From Labedella populi (lineage in GTDB: Bacteria; Actinomycetota; Actinomycetes; Actinomycetales; Microbacteriaceae): a DNA stretch of 64,000 nt. Positions 16,925 through 25,952 of the stretch are shown piece after piece; the stretch's first letter is position 1; each line of letters starts with the position of its first letter. The position numbers and the translations under genes were made by a program. The stretch spans positions 62,001 through 126,000 of the forward strand of contig NZ_RZNC01000006.1 of NCBI RefSeq assembly GCF_004078655.1, in the 5' to 3' direction. The notes beneath the pieces were generated by a model. The model searched no databases. It was not told the DNA's origin and was given only the letters and a program-made list of their open reading frames with translations.

Positions 16925-17833
16925 ATGAAATACGACCTCTTCGGCAACGGCAAGGTCACCTTCGGCGTGGTCGTGCTCGGCTTCTTCGTGCTCCTCGCGA
17001 TCCTCGGGCCGTGGTTCACAAGCACCGTGCTCGGACTCGACGCACGCGCCAACGACATCTCCGCGATCTCCTCGCCGCCGAGCGCCGCTCACCCACTCGG
17101 GACGACGCAGTTCGGCCAGGACGTCCTCGCCCAGGTGGTCGAGGGAGCGCGCGGGTCCATGTTCGTCGGATTCCTCGGCGCGATCGTCGGGACCGTCATC
17201 TCGATCCTCGTGGGCGTCCCGGCCGGCTACTTCGGCGGCACGACCGGAAACGCCCTCAACTTCCTCACGAACCTGTTCCTCGTCATGCCGGTGCTCCCGC
17301 TCATCTTCGTTCTCGCCGGCTATCTGCAGGGCACGGGCCTCGTGATGATCGCGTTCATCATCGGCGTCTTCGGCTGGGCCGGCGGCGCGCGCACCCTGCG
17401 CGCCCAGGCCATGAGCGTGAGCAACCGCGACTTCGTGCAGGCCATGCGCATGCTCGGGGAGTCGAACCGCCGCCTCATCTTCACCGAGGTCATGCCCCAC
17501 CTCTACGGCTGGATCGCGTCCATGTTCCTCGGCGGGCTCATCGGCGCCGTCATGGCCGAGGCCGGGCTCGCATTCCTCGGCGTCTCCGACTCGTCGGCGA
17601 TCAGTTGGGGCACGATGATCCAAGCGGCCCAGCAGCAGAGCGCCGTCCTCCGCGGGCTCTGGTGGTGGTTCGTGCCGCCGGGCCTCTGCATCGCGCTCGT
17701 CGGAACGGCCGCGGCTCTCATCAACTTCGGCGTGGACGAGCTCGCCAACCCGAAGCTGCGCTCGGGTTCGCGCCGCGTGGCCAAGCGCACGGCGGCGATC
17801 CGCCGCACCGCACTCGCGCCGGAAGGGGTTTGA
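16925..17833 (+). CDS. ABC transporter permease (DppC/OppC type)
   Basis: This 302-residue second channel subunit has a short cytoplasmic N-terminus and first helix (VTFGVVVLGFFVLLAILGPW), the DppC-typical HPLGTTQFGQDVLAQVVEGAR stretch near residue 60, and a coupling loop NRDFVQAMRMLGESNRRLIF. The ATG at 16925 was chosen over a longer frame because the family begins just before this first helix and AGGAGG lies about 14 bases upstream. The short gap to the flanking genes indicates one transcript. It forms the heterodimeric pore with the DppB-type protein. Confidence 0.92.
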   Translation: MKYDLFGNGKVTFGVVVLGFFVLLAILGPWFTSTVLGLDARANDISAISSPPSAAHPLGTTQFGQDVLAQVVEGARGSMFVGFLGAIVGTVISILVGVPAGYFGGTTGNALNFLTNLFLVMPVLPLIFVLAGYLQGTGLVMIAFIIGVFGWAGGARTLRAQAMSVSNRDFVQAMRMLGESNRRLIFTEVMPHLYGWIASMFLGGLIGAVMAEAGLAFLGVSDSSAISWGTMIQAAQQQSAVLRGLWWWFVPPGLCIALVGTAAALINFGVDELANPKLRSGSRRVAKRTAAIRRTALAPEGV

Positions 17834-17834
17834 C

Positions 17835-18893
17835 ATGACGATGACACGCACACGACCGGGCGACGACACCGCCGCCGCGACACCCTCGGAGATCGTGCTC
17901 GACGTGGACGGACTCTCCGTGGAGTACGCGGGAGCCGGGGCGCCCGTACGCGCCTGCACCGACGTGACCTTCCAGCTGAGACGGGGCGAGATCCTCGGCG
18001 TCGTGGGCGAGTCCGGTTCGGGCAAGTCCACGCTCATCACGGCGCTCACCCGACTGCAGCGGCCCCCCGCCGTGACGACGAGCGGTCACGTGGTGTTCCA
18101 CCCGCAGTCCGGGGAACCGGGGATCGACCTCGTGCCGCTCAAACCGCGCGCGCTGCGGGCGCTGCGCTGGACGAGCCTCTCGATCGTGCTGCAGAGCGCG
18201 ATGGACGCCCTCAACCCCGTCATGCGTCTCGGCGCCCAGTTCGTCGACGTGCTGCGCGTGCACGACCGGTCGATGAGCAACGCGGCAGCGTGGGAAGAGG
18301 CCAGGCGACTGCTCGGCCTCGTCGGCATCTCCGCCGATCGCGCCCGCAGCTACCCGCACGAGCTCTCGGGCGGAATGCGGCAGCGGGCGACGATCGCGCT
18401 CGCCCTCGCGTGCCGACCGGAGCTCGTCGTCATGGACGAGCCCACGACCGCCGTCGACGTGGTCATGCAGCGACAGATCCTCGCCCAGGTGCTGCGGCTC
18501 CGGCGCGAATTCGGCTTCGCCGTGGTGTTCGTGACCCACGATCTCTCGCTCCTGCTCGAACTCGCCGATCGGATCGCCGTGATGTACGCGGGGCGGATCG
18601 TCGAGCTCGCCTCCGCCGAGGACCTCTACCGCACGCCGCTGCACCCGTACACGCGGGGGTTGCGCGACTCATTCCCGCCGCTCCACGCACCCGTGACGCG
18701 GCTCGAAGGCATCCCCGGGAGCCCGCCGGACCTCCGCGCGCTGCCCGCCGGCTGCCCGTTCGCGCCGCGCTGCCCCGCGGTGATGGACCGGTGCCGCGAC
18801 ATCCTTCCTCCCCTCCTCTCCCACGGCGACCCCGACTCCCCGGACGCTCGATCGGTCGCCTGCCACCTCCACGACGAGGAGCTCATCCCATGA
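17835..18893 (+). CDS. ABC transporter ATP-binding protein (DppD/OppD type)
   Basis: This 352-residue ATPase powers the importer on the cytoplasmic side. Walker A GESGSGKST (about residue 57), signature LSGGMRQRATIA, Walker B ELVVMDEPTTAVDV and the H-loop VTHDLSLL are all intact. The C-terminal oligopeptide-transporter extension has the Cys pattern GCPFAPRCPAVMDRC, which in Dpp/Opp ATPases can ligate an iron-sulfur cluster. The extension distinguishes it from simple sugar-importer ATPases. The start lies one base after the permease stop, and the stop overlaps the next ATPase start (ATGA). It acts as a heterodimer with that partner. Confidence 0.94.
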   Translation: MTMTRTRPGDDTAAATPSEIVLDVDGLSVEYAGAGAPVRACTDVTFQLRRGEILGVVGESGSGKSTLITALTRLQRPPAVTTSGHVVFHPQSGEPGIDLVPLKPRALRALRWTSLSIVLQSAMDALNPVMRLGAQFVDVLRVHDRSMSNAAAWEEARRLLGLVGISADRARSYPHELSGGMRQRATIALALACRPELVVMDEPTTAVDVVMQRQILAQVLRLRREFGFAVVFVTHDLSLLLELADRIAVMYAGRIVELASAEDLYRTPLHPYTRGLRDSFPPLHAPVTRLEGIPGSPPDLRALPAGCPFAPRCPAVMDRCRDILPPLLSHGDPDSPDARSVACHLHDEELIP

Positions 18894-19963
18894 CCGCACC
18901 CGTGCTCGAAGCCATCGACGTCGCGAAGCACTTCGCCGTCGCGAACTCCCTCGGCGACTCCTCCGTCGTCCGCGCCGTCGAAGGCGCGAGCATCCGGCTC
19001 GAACCCGGCCGCATCACCGCGGTCGTCGGGGAGAGCGGCAGCGGGAAGACCACGCTCGCGCGGATCCTCGCCCGGTTCTACGAGCCGACGTCCGGTGTCA
19101 TTCGCCTCGACGGCGTGCCCGTCGCGGGCGACGGCATCCGGAAGCGAGCCGTGCAGAAGGCGTACCGCAAGGACGTGCAGCTCATCTTCCAGGACCCCTT
19201 CGGCTCGCTCAATCCGCTCCACCGCGTGCGACACAATCTCGAACGGGCCGTGAGACTGCACCACCACGGCCGCAGCAAGGCGGCCCTCGAGGAGAGGGTG
19301 ACCTCGCTCCTCGAGCGCGTGAGCCTCACCCCAGCGAGCGACTACGTCGACAAGTTCCCCCACGAGCTGTCGGGCGGACAGCGGCAGCGCGTCGTCATCG
19401 CACGGGCGCTCGCCGTCGAACCGCGCGTGCTGCTCGGCGACGAGCCCATCTCGATGCTCGACGTGTCCATCCGGCTCGAGATGCTCAACCTGCTCGACAC
19501 GCTGCGCCGCGAGGACGGCCTCGCGCTCCTCTATATCACCCACGACATCGCGAGCGCGCGCTACCTGTGCGACGACATCGTCGTGATGTACGCGGGCCAG
19601 ATGGTGGAGGCAGGTCCGAAGGACGCGGTCATCTCCAGTCCACAGCACCCGTACACGAAGCTGCTCGTGGAGTCCTCACCCGATCCACACCGCGACGTCG
19701 CGGCGGATCGCGACGAGATCTTCGGGGCGGCCGACGAGCTCGGCGAACCCCCGAGCCTCATCGATCCGCCGTCGGGATGCCGCTTCCACCCGCGCTGCCC
19801 CTTCGCGATGGAGAAGTGCACGACCACTCCTCCTCCGCGCGCGCAGCTCGGCGACGGCCGCTGGGCCGACTGTTGGCTGCACGAGGAGGGCCGTGCCGAC
19901 GAACTCTCCGGCTCGACCATGACGGAACTCATTACCCGGAAACTCACGGAGGAACGCCGATGA
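18890..19963 (+). CDS. ABC transporter ATP-binding protein (DppF/OppF type)
   Basis: This 357-residue second ATPase of the heterodimer has Walker A GESGSGKTT, a Q-loop in QLIFQDPFGSLNP, signature LSGGQRQRVVIA and Walker B RVLLGDEPISMLD. The C-terminal extension again has a Cys-containing GCRFHPRCPFAMEKC motif. Start at 18890 by ATGA overlap. The true N-terminus (MTAPVLEAIDVAKHFA) is confirmed by family alignment; the longer upstream frame is a shadow of the OppD gene. The stop overlaps the LacI start at 19960. Having dedicated ATPases contrasts with the CUT1 system at 5.8-9.0 kb, which has none. Confidence 0.94.
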   Translation: MTAPVLEAIDVAKHFAVANSLGDSSVVRAVEGASIRLEPGRITAVVGESGSGKTTLARILARFYEPTSGVIRLDGVPVAGDGIRKRAVQKAYRKDVQLIFQDPFGSLNPLHRVRHNLERAVRLHHHGRSKAALEERVTSLLERVSLTPASDYVDKFPHELSGGQRQRVVIARALAVEPRVLLGDEPISMLDVSIRLEMLNLLDTLRREDGLALLYITHDIASARYLCDDIVVMYAGQMVEAGPKDAVISSPQHPYTKLLVESSPDPHRDVAADRDEIFGAADELGEPPSLIDPPSGCRFHPRCPFAMEKCTTTPPPRAQLGDGRWADCWLHEEGRADELSGSTMTELITRKLTEERR

Positions 19964-21045
19964 CCAACTCCACCGGACGACAGCGCGCGGCCAGGCAATC
20001 GGACGTCGCGGCTCTCGCCGGCGTCTCCCAGTCGGCCGTCTCGCGCGTGATCAGCGGCGACGCCGACTCCCGAATCCCGGAGGAGACGCGCAAGCGCATC
20101 CTCGACGCGATCGCGACGCTGGGCTACGTCCCGAACCCGATCGCACGAAACCTGCGCGGCAAGCGTACGCAGCTGCTCGGCGTGCACACCTTCGAGGCGC
20201 TCTTCCCGAACGCCCGCGAAAGCTTCTACTTCCAGTTCCTCCTCGGCATCGAGGAGCGCGCGGAGGAGACCCGGCACGACCTCGTGCTCTTCAGTTCGAC
20301 GGGGGACGGAGGCGGGGCGCGGAAGATCTACCGCGACGAAACCAATCGGTTGACGATCGCCGACGGCAGCGTGCTGCTCGGCATGTCTCCCGACCGCGAT
20401 GAGCTGGCCCGGTTGTGGCACGAGGGCTACCCCTTCGTGCACATCGGTCGACGCGAGGTACTCGGGGCGCCCTTCCCCTGCATCATCCCCGACTACCGTC
20501 GGGCCGCAGCCGAGATCGTACGGCGGCTGTTCGACCACGGGCACCGCTCGTTCGCTTTCGTCCGCGAGTCGATCGAGGGCGAGCCGTACGAGGACCGTCG
20601 GGACGGGTATCGCTCCGCCGTCACCGAGCTCGGGATCCGCGATTCCTCCCCCGGCTTCCTGTCCGACGAGAGTGGCCTGTCGGACGCCGTGCTCGACGGC
20701 TTCGCCGACGGTTCGGTCACGGCGGCCGTCGTCGAGAGCGAGCGCATCGCCGAGACCCTCCGCGAGAGGCTCACGGCGCGCGGCTTGTCGATCCCGGGAG
20801 ACGTGTCCGTCGCCGTGCTCGAGGACACGGCGGGCGCCGGGGTGCGGTGGGACGATCTGCGCATCCCCCGCAAGCAGATCGGGCGGATCGCCGTCGACCG
20901 GCTCATCGAGATGGTCGAGGACCCTGACGCCCCGCGCGAGAGCGTGCTCGTCGCGTGCGAGGTTGTGGAAGGCGAGACGATCGCCTCCGTCAGGGCAGCG
21001 GTGCGGAGCGGTTCGGCCGCAGGCCCCGACGGGAGTGCACGATGA
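19960..21045 (+). CDS. LacI-family regulator of the oligosaccharide operon
   Basis: This 361-residue LacI-family protein has the helix-turn-helix SDVAALAGVSQSAVSRVISG near residues 14-33, the hinge NPIARNLRGKRTQLLGV, and a sugar-binding core. Its ATG overlaps the upstream ATPase stop and has GGAGG seven bases upstream. Being encoded inside the operon, it is probably autoregulated with the transport genes, through the TCATACGTATGA-type sites at 14101-14153. The effector is likely an imported oligosaccharide or its product. The hinge and core are somewhat diverged from typical CebR, so calling it CebR would be speculative. Confidence 0.9.
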   Translation: MTNSTGRQRAARQSDVAALAGVSQSAVSRVISGDADSRIPEETRKRILDAIATLGYVPNPIARNLRGKRTQLLGVHTFEALFPNARESFYFQFLLGIEERAEETRHDLVLFSSTGDGGGARKIYRDETNRLTIADGSVLLGMSPDRDELARLWHEGYPFVHIGRREVLGAPFPCIIPDYRRAAAEIVRRLFDHGHRSFAFVRESIEGEPYEDRRDGYRSAVTELGIRDSSPGFLSDESGLSDAVLDGFADGSVTAAVVESERIAETLRERLTARGLSIPGDVSVAVLEDTAGAGVRWDDLRIPRKQIGRIAVDRLIEMVEDPDAPRESVLVACEVVEGETIASVRAAVRSGSAAGPDGSAR

Positions 21046-22676
21046 GACCCTCATCCCCCGACCTGCTCATCGTCGGTGGTGGCATCGGCGGAGTCGCAGC
21101 AGCCCTCACCGCCGTGCGACTCGGCAGGCGGGTGCTCCTCACGGAGGAGACCGACTGGCTCGGCGGTCAGCTCACGAGCCAGGCGGTGCCGCCGGACGAG
21201 AACGCGTGGATCGAGGAGCCCGCGACGGGTCCCGGCTACGCCGAGTTCCGCCGCCGCGTGCGCGACTACTACCGCCGCAACTACCCGCTCACGGCCGCCG
21301 CAGCCTCCGAACAGAACATCAACCCGGGTCTCGGGGTCGTGAGCCGCCTCTGCCATGAACCGCGCGTCGCGCTCTCCGCGATTGACGAGATGCTCGCGCC
21401 GTGGATCGCGTCCGGGCGGCTCGAGGTGCTGTTGGAGCATCGTCCGGTCGCCGTGGAGATGCGCGGCGACGCGGTGGGCTCGGTCACGGTCCGCCGCCGC
21501 CGCGACGGGATCGAGCGGGACCTCTCCGCCCCGATCGTCATCGATGCGACCGAACTCGGCGACCTCCTCGCGCTCGGTGATGTAGAGCACGTGATCGGGG
21601 CGGAGGGACGCGACGACACGGGCGAGCTTCATGCCCCGGAGACCGCGAACCCCCTCGACCAGCAGGCGATCTCGTGGTGCTTCGCACTCGAGCACCGGCC
21701 GGGCGAGGACCATGTCGGGGACCGACCCGAGCGCTACGAGCACTGGCTCACGCACGTGGCACCGTTCTGGCCGGGGCCGCAGCTGTCATGGACCGACGTC
21801 GACCCCATCAGTCTGCGCGTGCACACCCGTCCGCTCTTCCAACTGCAGCCGACGCGCGAGGTGCCCTTCGACCTCTGGAAATTTCGCCGCATCCTCGCCG
21901 CCGAGAACTTCCGCGAGGGCACGATCGACTCCGACGTGACCATCGTCAACTGGCCGCAGATCGATTACTGGGAAGCGCCGATCCTGGGCGTCGATGAGAG
22001 CTCCGCCGCCCGCGCCCTCGCGGCGAGCCGTGAGCTCTCCGCGTCCTTCCTCTACTGGATGCAGACGGAGGCGCCGCGCGAGGACGGCGGCACCGGCTAT
22101 CGCGGGCTCCGCCTCCGCGGCGACGTGACAGGCACCGACGACGGCTACGCCAAGGCCCCGTACATCCGGGAGGCCCGCCGAGCCCTCACCGAGTTCCGGG
22201 TGCTCGAACAGCATGTGGGCGTCGAGGCGCGCGGCGCCGACGTCGGGAGCGAGCTCTTCCCCGACAGCGTGGGCATCGGCCACTACCGGATCGACCTGCA
22301 CCCGAGCACGTCGGGACGGACGTATGTGGACATCGAGGCCTACCCGTTCCAGATCCCGCTGGGCGCGCTCCTGCCGGTCCGCGTCGACAACCTGCTGCCC
22401 GCAGCGAAGAACATCGGGTCCACGCACATCACGAATGGCTGCTACCGCCTGCATCCCGTGGAGTGGGCGATCGGCGAGGCCGTGGGCGCGCTCGCATCGT
22501 TCGCGCTCGAGCACGGCCGACCGCCGCGAGCGGTCCGCGAGGACCCCACGCTCCTCGCCGACTACCAGCGCCTCCTCACCGACCGCCTCGGCGTCACGCT
22601 GCAGTGGTCGGAGGAGGTGCGCACCCACCACTGGACGCCCGAACCGGTGGACGCGGAAGACGTCCCGGTCCCCTGA
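21042..22676 (+). CDS. FAD-dependent oxidoreductase (FAD_oxidored family)
   Basis: This 544-residue flavoprotein has an N-terminal dinucleotide-binding motif (LLIVGGGIGGVAAALTAVRLG, residues 8-28) followed by the TEETDWLGGQLTSQAVPPDE segment typical of the PF12831 group. Members are often encoded within polysaccharide-utilisation loci and are sometimes mis-named xanthan lyases; the reaction is generally unknown. The late motif LLPAAKNIGSTHITNGCYRLHP, which contributes to FAD binding, is intact. No signal peptide is seen, so it should be cytoplasmic. Its ATG overlaps the LacI stop and the GH5 gene follows. An oxidation of an imported sugar or sugar acid is inferred from context only. Confidence 0.85.
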   Translation: MRPSSPDLLIVGGGIGGVAAALTAVRLGRRVLLTEETDWLGGQLTSQAVPPDENAWIEEPATGPGYAEFRRRVRDYYRRNYPLTAAAASEQNINPGLGVVSRLCHEPRVALSAIDEMLAPWIASGRLEVLLEHRPVAVEMRGDAVGSVTVRRRRDGIERDLSAPIVIDATELGDLLALGDVEHVIGAEGRDDTGELHAPETANPLDQQAISWCFALEHRPGEDHVGDRPERYEHWLTHVAPFWPGPQLSWTDVDPISLRVHTRPLFQLQPTREVPFDLWKFRRILAAENFREGTIDSDVTIVNWPQIDYWEAPILGVDESSAARALAASRELSASFLYWMQTEAPREDGGTGYRGLRLRGDVTGTDDGYAKAPYIREARRALTEFRVLEQHVGVEARGADVGSELFPDSVGIGHYRIDLHPSTSGRTYVDIEAYPFQIPLGALLPVRVDNLLPAAKNIGSTHITNGCYRLHPVEWAIGEAVGALASFALEHGRPPRAVREDPTLLADYQRLLTDRLGVTLQWSEEVRTHHWTPEPVDAEDVPVP

Positions 22677-22729
22677 GGCCGAGGCTCGTCCGTCGCAACG
22701 AGGCGGCGGACGGAAGGAGAGGGAGAACC

Positions 22730-24196
22730 ATGTTCAGACCACACCGATCCCGTCGGACGGCGCTCGCGCTGACCGGCCTCGTCGCGGCGGCACTCGCCCT
22801 CGCCGGTGTCCCTGCGACCGCGACGGCCGCCCCCGCAGGAAGCGCTCCGGCCCTCCGGGTGGACGGCAACTGGATTCGCGACGAGAACGGCAACGGCGTC
22901 ACGCTCCAAGGAGTCTCGGTGCTCGCCCCGGAACAGAACGACCTGTGCGAGTACTGCAACTCCAAGCCGACGTCGGAGCTCATCGATCTGGCCGCCGACA
23001 CCGCGGCCGGCTGGAACTCCGACGTCGTACGCCTGCCCGTCACCGAGATCAGCTCGACGACCGACCTCGCCGCCTACGACGCCCAGTACATCGCGCCGTA
23101 CGTGGACCAGGCCGTGGACCTCGGCATCTACCTCATCATCGACCTGCACCTCGTGCGCGACTACGGAGACGCGGCCGGCGCGGTTCCACAGTCGATGGTG
23201 AAGCGGTTTTGGGATTACATCGCCCCGATCTACGGCGGCACGTCGAACGTGATCTTCGAGGTCTTCAACGAGCCGATCAACCCGGCGAACTGGAACACCT
23301 GGAAGGACTACATCCAGCCCGTCGTCGATTCCATCCGCACGACGGCTCCCGACACGCTGCTCCTCATGGGTTCGCCGCAGTGGAGCACGATGCTGAACGG
23401 CGCTCTCACGAACCCGGTGGAGGACGACAACCTCGCGTACGTCTATCATCTCTACCCCAACCAGGGTTCGCCGACCGAGGCGCTGCTCGACTCGAAATTC
23501 GGCAACGCGGCGGCGTCGATCCCCGTCGTGATCACCGAGTTCGGATGGAATCCTCCCGGCGAGTTCTCCGATCCGATCACGAACGGGACAACCTCCAATT
23601 GGGGAGTCCCGTTCCGCGAGTACATCGACGCGCACCCGTGGATCGGCTGGCAGGCGTGGATCCTCGACAACTTCTGGAAGCCTCAGATGTTCGACTATGA
23701 CTGGAATCTCATGGGTGGTGAGTTCCAGGGGCAGTTCGTGAAGGACTGGCTGGCCGGCGAGCCCAATGTATCGCCGTGCACGGTGCATGAGGCAGTGGGC
23801 GCGAGCGTGCAGGTGTCCTCCGTGTACCAGACGTACTCGGGAGACAACCTGACGGACGGTGACTGCACGAACGCCGGGCGCTGGATCTCGGCCGTCGGTG
23901 ACACGACACCGACGGCGACCGTGTCTCTCGCGGCGGCGCAGGACGTCTCTTCCGTCGGCGTCTACAGCGGCTATAACGGGGGCTCGGGTGTGGTGCTCGT
24001 GGACTTCACGATCGAGGTCCACACCTCGGCCGGCTGGCAGCAGGCGGCCGCGGTCACGGGCAACACGCAGGCCGCGCGTGACGTGGCGGTCGGCGTGAGC
24101 GGAGTGGACCAGATCCGTCTCGTGGTGACGAACCCGTCGGCATCGACGACGGAGGCGAAGATCGCCCGAGTCTACGAATTGGCCGTGCGCGGCTGA
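22730..24196 (+). CDS. Secreted glycoside hydrolase family 5 (endoglucanase-like) with C-terminal sandwich domain
   Basis: This 488-residue secreted enzyme likely cleaves beta-1,4-linked glucan or a related polysaccharide outside the cell. The signal peptide (residues 1-33, ending ATATAAP) precedes a GH5 barrel. The acid/base Glu is at about 181 in EVFNEP, the catalytic-site His at about 240 in YVYHLYP, and the nucleophile Glu at about 270 in VVITEFGW. From about residue 350 a discoidin/F5-8C-like beta-sandwich (SVYQTYSGDNLTDGDC onward) may bind carbohydrate or anchor the enzyme. AAGGAGAGGGAG precedes the ATG. It ends the operon, so its products are probably captured by the family-5 binding protein. 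A perfect 13-bp hairpin terminates the unit. Confidence 0.9.
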   Translation: MFRPHRSRRTALALTGLVAAALALAGVPATATAAPAGSAPALRVDGNWIRDENGNGVTLQGVSVLAPEQNDLCEYCNSKPTSELIDLAADTAAGWNSDVVRLPVTEISSTTDLAAYDAQYIAPYVDQAVDLGIYLIIDLHLVRDYGDAAGAVPQSMVKRFWDYIAPIYGGTSNVIFEVFNEPINPANWNTWKDYIQPVVDSIRTTAPDTLLLMGSPQWSTMLNGALTNPVEDDNLAYVYHLYPNQGSPTEALLDSKFGNAAASIPVVITEFGWNPPGEFSDPITNGTTSNWGVPFREYIDAHPWIGWQAWILDNFWKPQMFDYDWNLMGGEFQGQFVKDWLAGEPNVSPCTVHEAVGASVQVSSVYQTYSGDNLTDGDCTNAGRWISAVGDTTPTATVSLAAAQDVSSVGVYSGYNGGSGVVLVDFTIEVHTSAGWQQAAAVTGNTQAARDVAVGVSGVDQIRLVVTNPSASTTEAKIARVYELAVRG

Positions 24197-24229
24197 CAGG
24201 CGGCGCACACGACGCCGTACGGCCGAACG

Positions 24230-24260
24230 GCGGGCGGGAGCGGCCGGCGCTCCCGCCCGC
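24230..24260. terminator. Bidirectional terminator hairpin
   Basis: Perfect 13-bp arms (GCGGGCGGGAGCG / CGCTCCCGCCCGC) around a five-base loop, between the converging GH5 gene (stop 24196) and aminopeptidase (stop 24267). There is no T-tract, but the stem is exceptionally stable. Confidence 0.75.
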
Positions 24261-24266
24261 TTCCGA

Positions 24267-25559
24267 TCAGACCCCTCGGAAGAACGCGGTCGCGGTCGCC
24301 GCGAGCGCCGTCACATCGTCGACGTGCACGAGTTCGCGCGCTGAGTGCATCGAGAGGAGCGGCACCCCCACATCGACGGTACGGATGCCGAGCCGGGTCG
24401 CGGTGAGGGGTCCGATCGTCGAGCCGCACGGCACCGTGTTGTTGGAGACGAATTCCTGGAAGGGCACGCCGGCCGCCGCGCTCGCACGCGCCCAGAGCGC
24501 GGCACCGTGCGCATCCGTCGAATAGCGCTGATTCGCGTTGATCTTGAGCAGGGGCCCGCGCCCGGCCTGCGGCCGGTTCACGGCGTCGTGCTTCTCCGGG
24601 TAGTTGGGGTGGACGGCGTGACCGGCGTCGGCGGACACGACCCACGACGACGCGAAGGCACGCGCGACCTCGCTGGGCCCGGCACCGAGGGCCGCCCCGA
24701 CGCGTGACAACACGTCGGCGAGGAACGGACCGCTCGCCCCCGAACGCGACTCCGAACCGAGTTCCTCGTGATCGAACGCGGCGAGGACGAGCACGGCCTC
24801 GCCATCGGATCCGTCGGTGTCGTCGCCCGCCGCGGCGAGCAGCGCTGTGAGCCCCGCGTGCACGGAGCTGAGGTTGTCGAGACGGCCCGAGGCGAAGAGC
24901 GCGTCGTCGAGTCCGAACGCGCGCGGCTCCTGGGTGTCGGCGGTCAGCATGTCATAGCCGAGCACGTCCTCCGATGCCACTCCCGCGCGATCGGCGAGGA
25001 GGCCGACGAGGTCGCCGGCGGTCACGTCGCCGACTCCGAAGACCGGCTGGACGTGGCGTTGGCGGTCGAGAGTGAGTCCTGAGTTGACGTCGCGGTCGAG
25101 GTGGATCGCGAGCTGCGGGATCCGCAGGTACGGTCCGGTGCGCACGAGGTGCTCGCGTCCGTCTCGCGTGACGAGCCGCCCCGCCAGCTCGAGCTCACGG
25201 TCGAGCCACGAGTTGAGGAGCGGCCCGCCGTAGATCTCGACACCGGCCTGCAACCAACCGGCCGCGGCCGTCGTGGGCTTCGGCTTGAGCTTGAAGGCCG
25301 GAGAGTCGGTGTGGGCTCCGACGATCCGGAACGGGGTCGTCGCGGTCGCGCCCACGGGAACCGCGACGACGATCGCGGCGCCGTCCCGCACGATCACCAC
25401 CCGGGAGCCCGACTCGAGATCGGCCCAGTCCGACGCCTCGTCGAGCAGCGTGAATCCGGCGGCGATCGCCCGATCGGCGACCTCACGAGCCGCGTGATAC
25501 GAGGACGGGGAGGCGGAGACGAAGCGGGCCAGATCGGCGACGTGCGCGGCGGAGTCCAT
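24267..25559 (-). CDS. M18-family aminopeptidase
   Basis: This 430-residue cytoplasmic zinc exopeptidase of the M18 (aspartyl/leucyl aminopeptidase I) family removes N-terminal residues from peptides. Metal-binding and catalytic motifs are visible: GAHTDSPAFKLKP (His near 84), AFDHEELGSESRSGA (Asp/Glu near 275), and a late SMHSARELVHVDD with its metal-binding His. The start at 25559 (MDSAAHVADLARFV) matches the usual family N-terminus. A longer upstream frame runs through the palindromic repeat at 25597 and is not real. The protein is monocistronic and divergent from the small genes that follow. Confidence 0.93.
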   Translation of the reverse strand: MDSAAHVADLARFVSASPSSYHAAREVADRAIAAGFTLLDEASDWADLESGSRVVIVRDGAAIVVAVPVGATATTPFRIVGAHTDSPAFKLKPKPTTAAAGWLQAGVEIYGGPLLNSWLDRELELAGRLVTRDGREHLVRTGPYLRIPQLAIHLDRDVNSGLTLDRQRHVQPVFGVGDVTAGDLVGLLADRAGVASEDVLGYDMLTADTQEPRAFGLDDALFASGRLDNLSSVHAGLTALLAAAGDDTDGSDGEAVLVLAAFDHEELGSESRSGASGPFLADVLSRVGAALGAGPSEVARAFASSWVVSADAGHAVHPNYPEKHDAVNRPQAGRGPLLKINANQRYSTDAHGAALWARASAAAGVPFQEFVSNNTVPCGSTIGPLTATRLGIRTVDVGVPLLSMHSARELVHVDDVTALAATATAFFRGV

Positions 25560-25596
25560 GCGTCCATCCAAGCACTCGGGCGGATCCACCCGCGAA

Positions 25597-25658
25597 TTGC
25601 GCACGCAACGGACGACGGCGGGTGAAATTCGCGGCACCGTCGTCCGTTGCGTGCGCAA
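25597..25658. repeat. 62-bp palindromic intergenic repeat, copy 3 (22-bp perfect arms)
   Basis: TTGCGCACGCAA (25597-25608) and TTGCGTGCGCAA (25647-25658) are again 50 bp apart. In this copy the arms continue inward so that 25597-25618 and 25637-25658 are perfectly complementary over 22 bp, with an 18-base loop containing GGGTGAAATTCGCGG, the same core as copies 1 and 2. It lies upstream of the aminopeptidase, in a divergent gap, so it cannot simply be a terminator. Confidence 0.8.
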
Positions 25659-25796
25659 ACGCCGGGGCGTCGGGGTCGCTTCCCTCCGTGGCCCCGGACC
25701 ATCGAGTTCTCCACACCTCGATCGAGTACGGTATCCGTATGGGTATCTTCGCTACGTTCGTGGTGCGTCGGGCCGGTCGGCTCGGCGACCACGACA

Positions 25797-25952
25797 GGAA
25801 GGGAGAAGCCCAAGTACCACTCGGCGACGGCGTGCGACGGGTCGATCATCCGTCACTGCGCGAAGAAGAGCGCGGGACCCGGCAAGTGGGCTCGGGCGTC
25901 GACGAGCGCGACCTACATCGGCGGCAACACGGCCTATTGGGACACGTACTGA
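25797..25952 (+). pseudogene. C-terminal part of a lactococcin-972-like bacteriocin (no start in frame)
   Basis: This frame has a strongly GC-biased third position and encodes KPKYHSATACDGS followed by GPGKWARASTSAT and the end GGNTAYWDTY. The order His-Ser-Ala-Thr, Trp-Ala-(Lys/Arg)-Ala and Ala-Tyr-Tyr/Trp near the C-terminus is the lactococcin-972 family pattern. There is no ATG, GTG or TTG in this frame after 25700, and no signal peptide. An ATG at 25739 begins a GC-biased stretch in another frame (MGIFATFVVRRAGRLG), which suggests a frameshift near 25795-25805. No immunity ABC genes follow. It is probably a remnant; the family assignment is by eye. Confidence 0.42.

Noticed and set aside
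25559-25658. N-terminal extension of the M18 aminopeptidase frame
   Set aside because: It passes through the 62-bp palindromic repeat. The family N-terminus begins at 25559.
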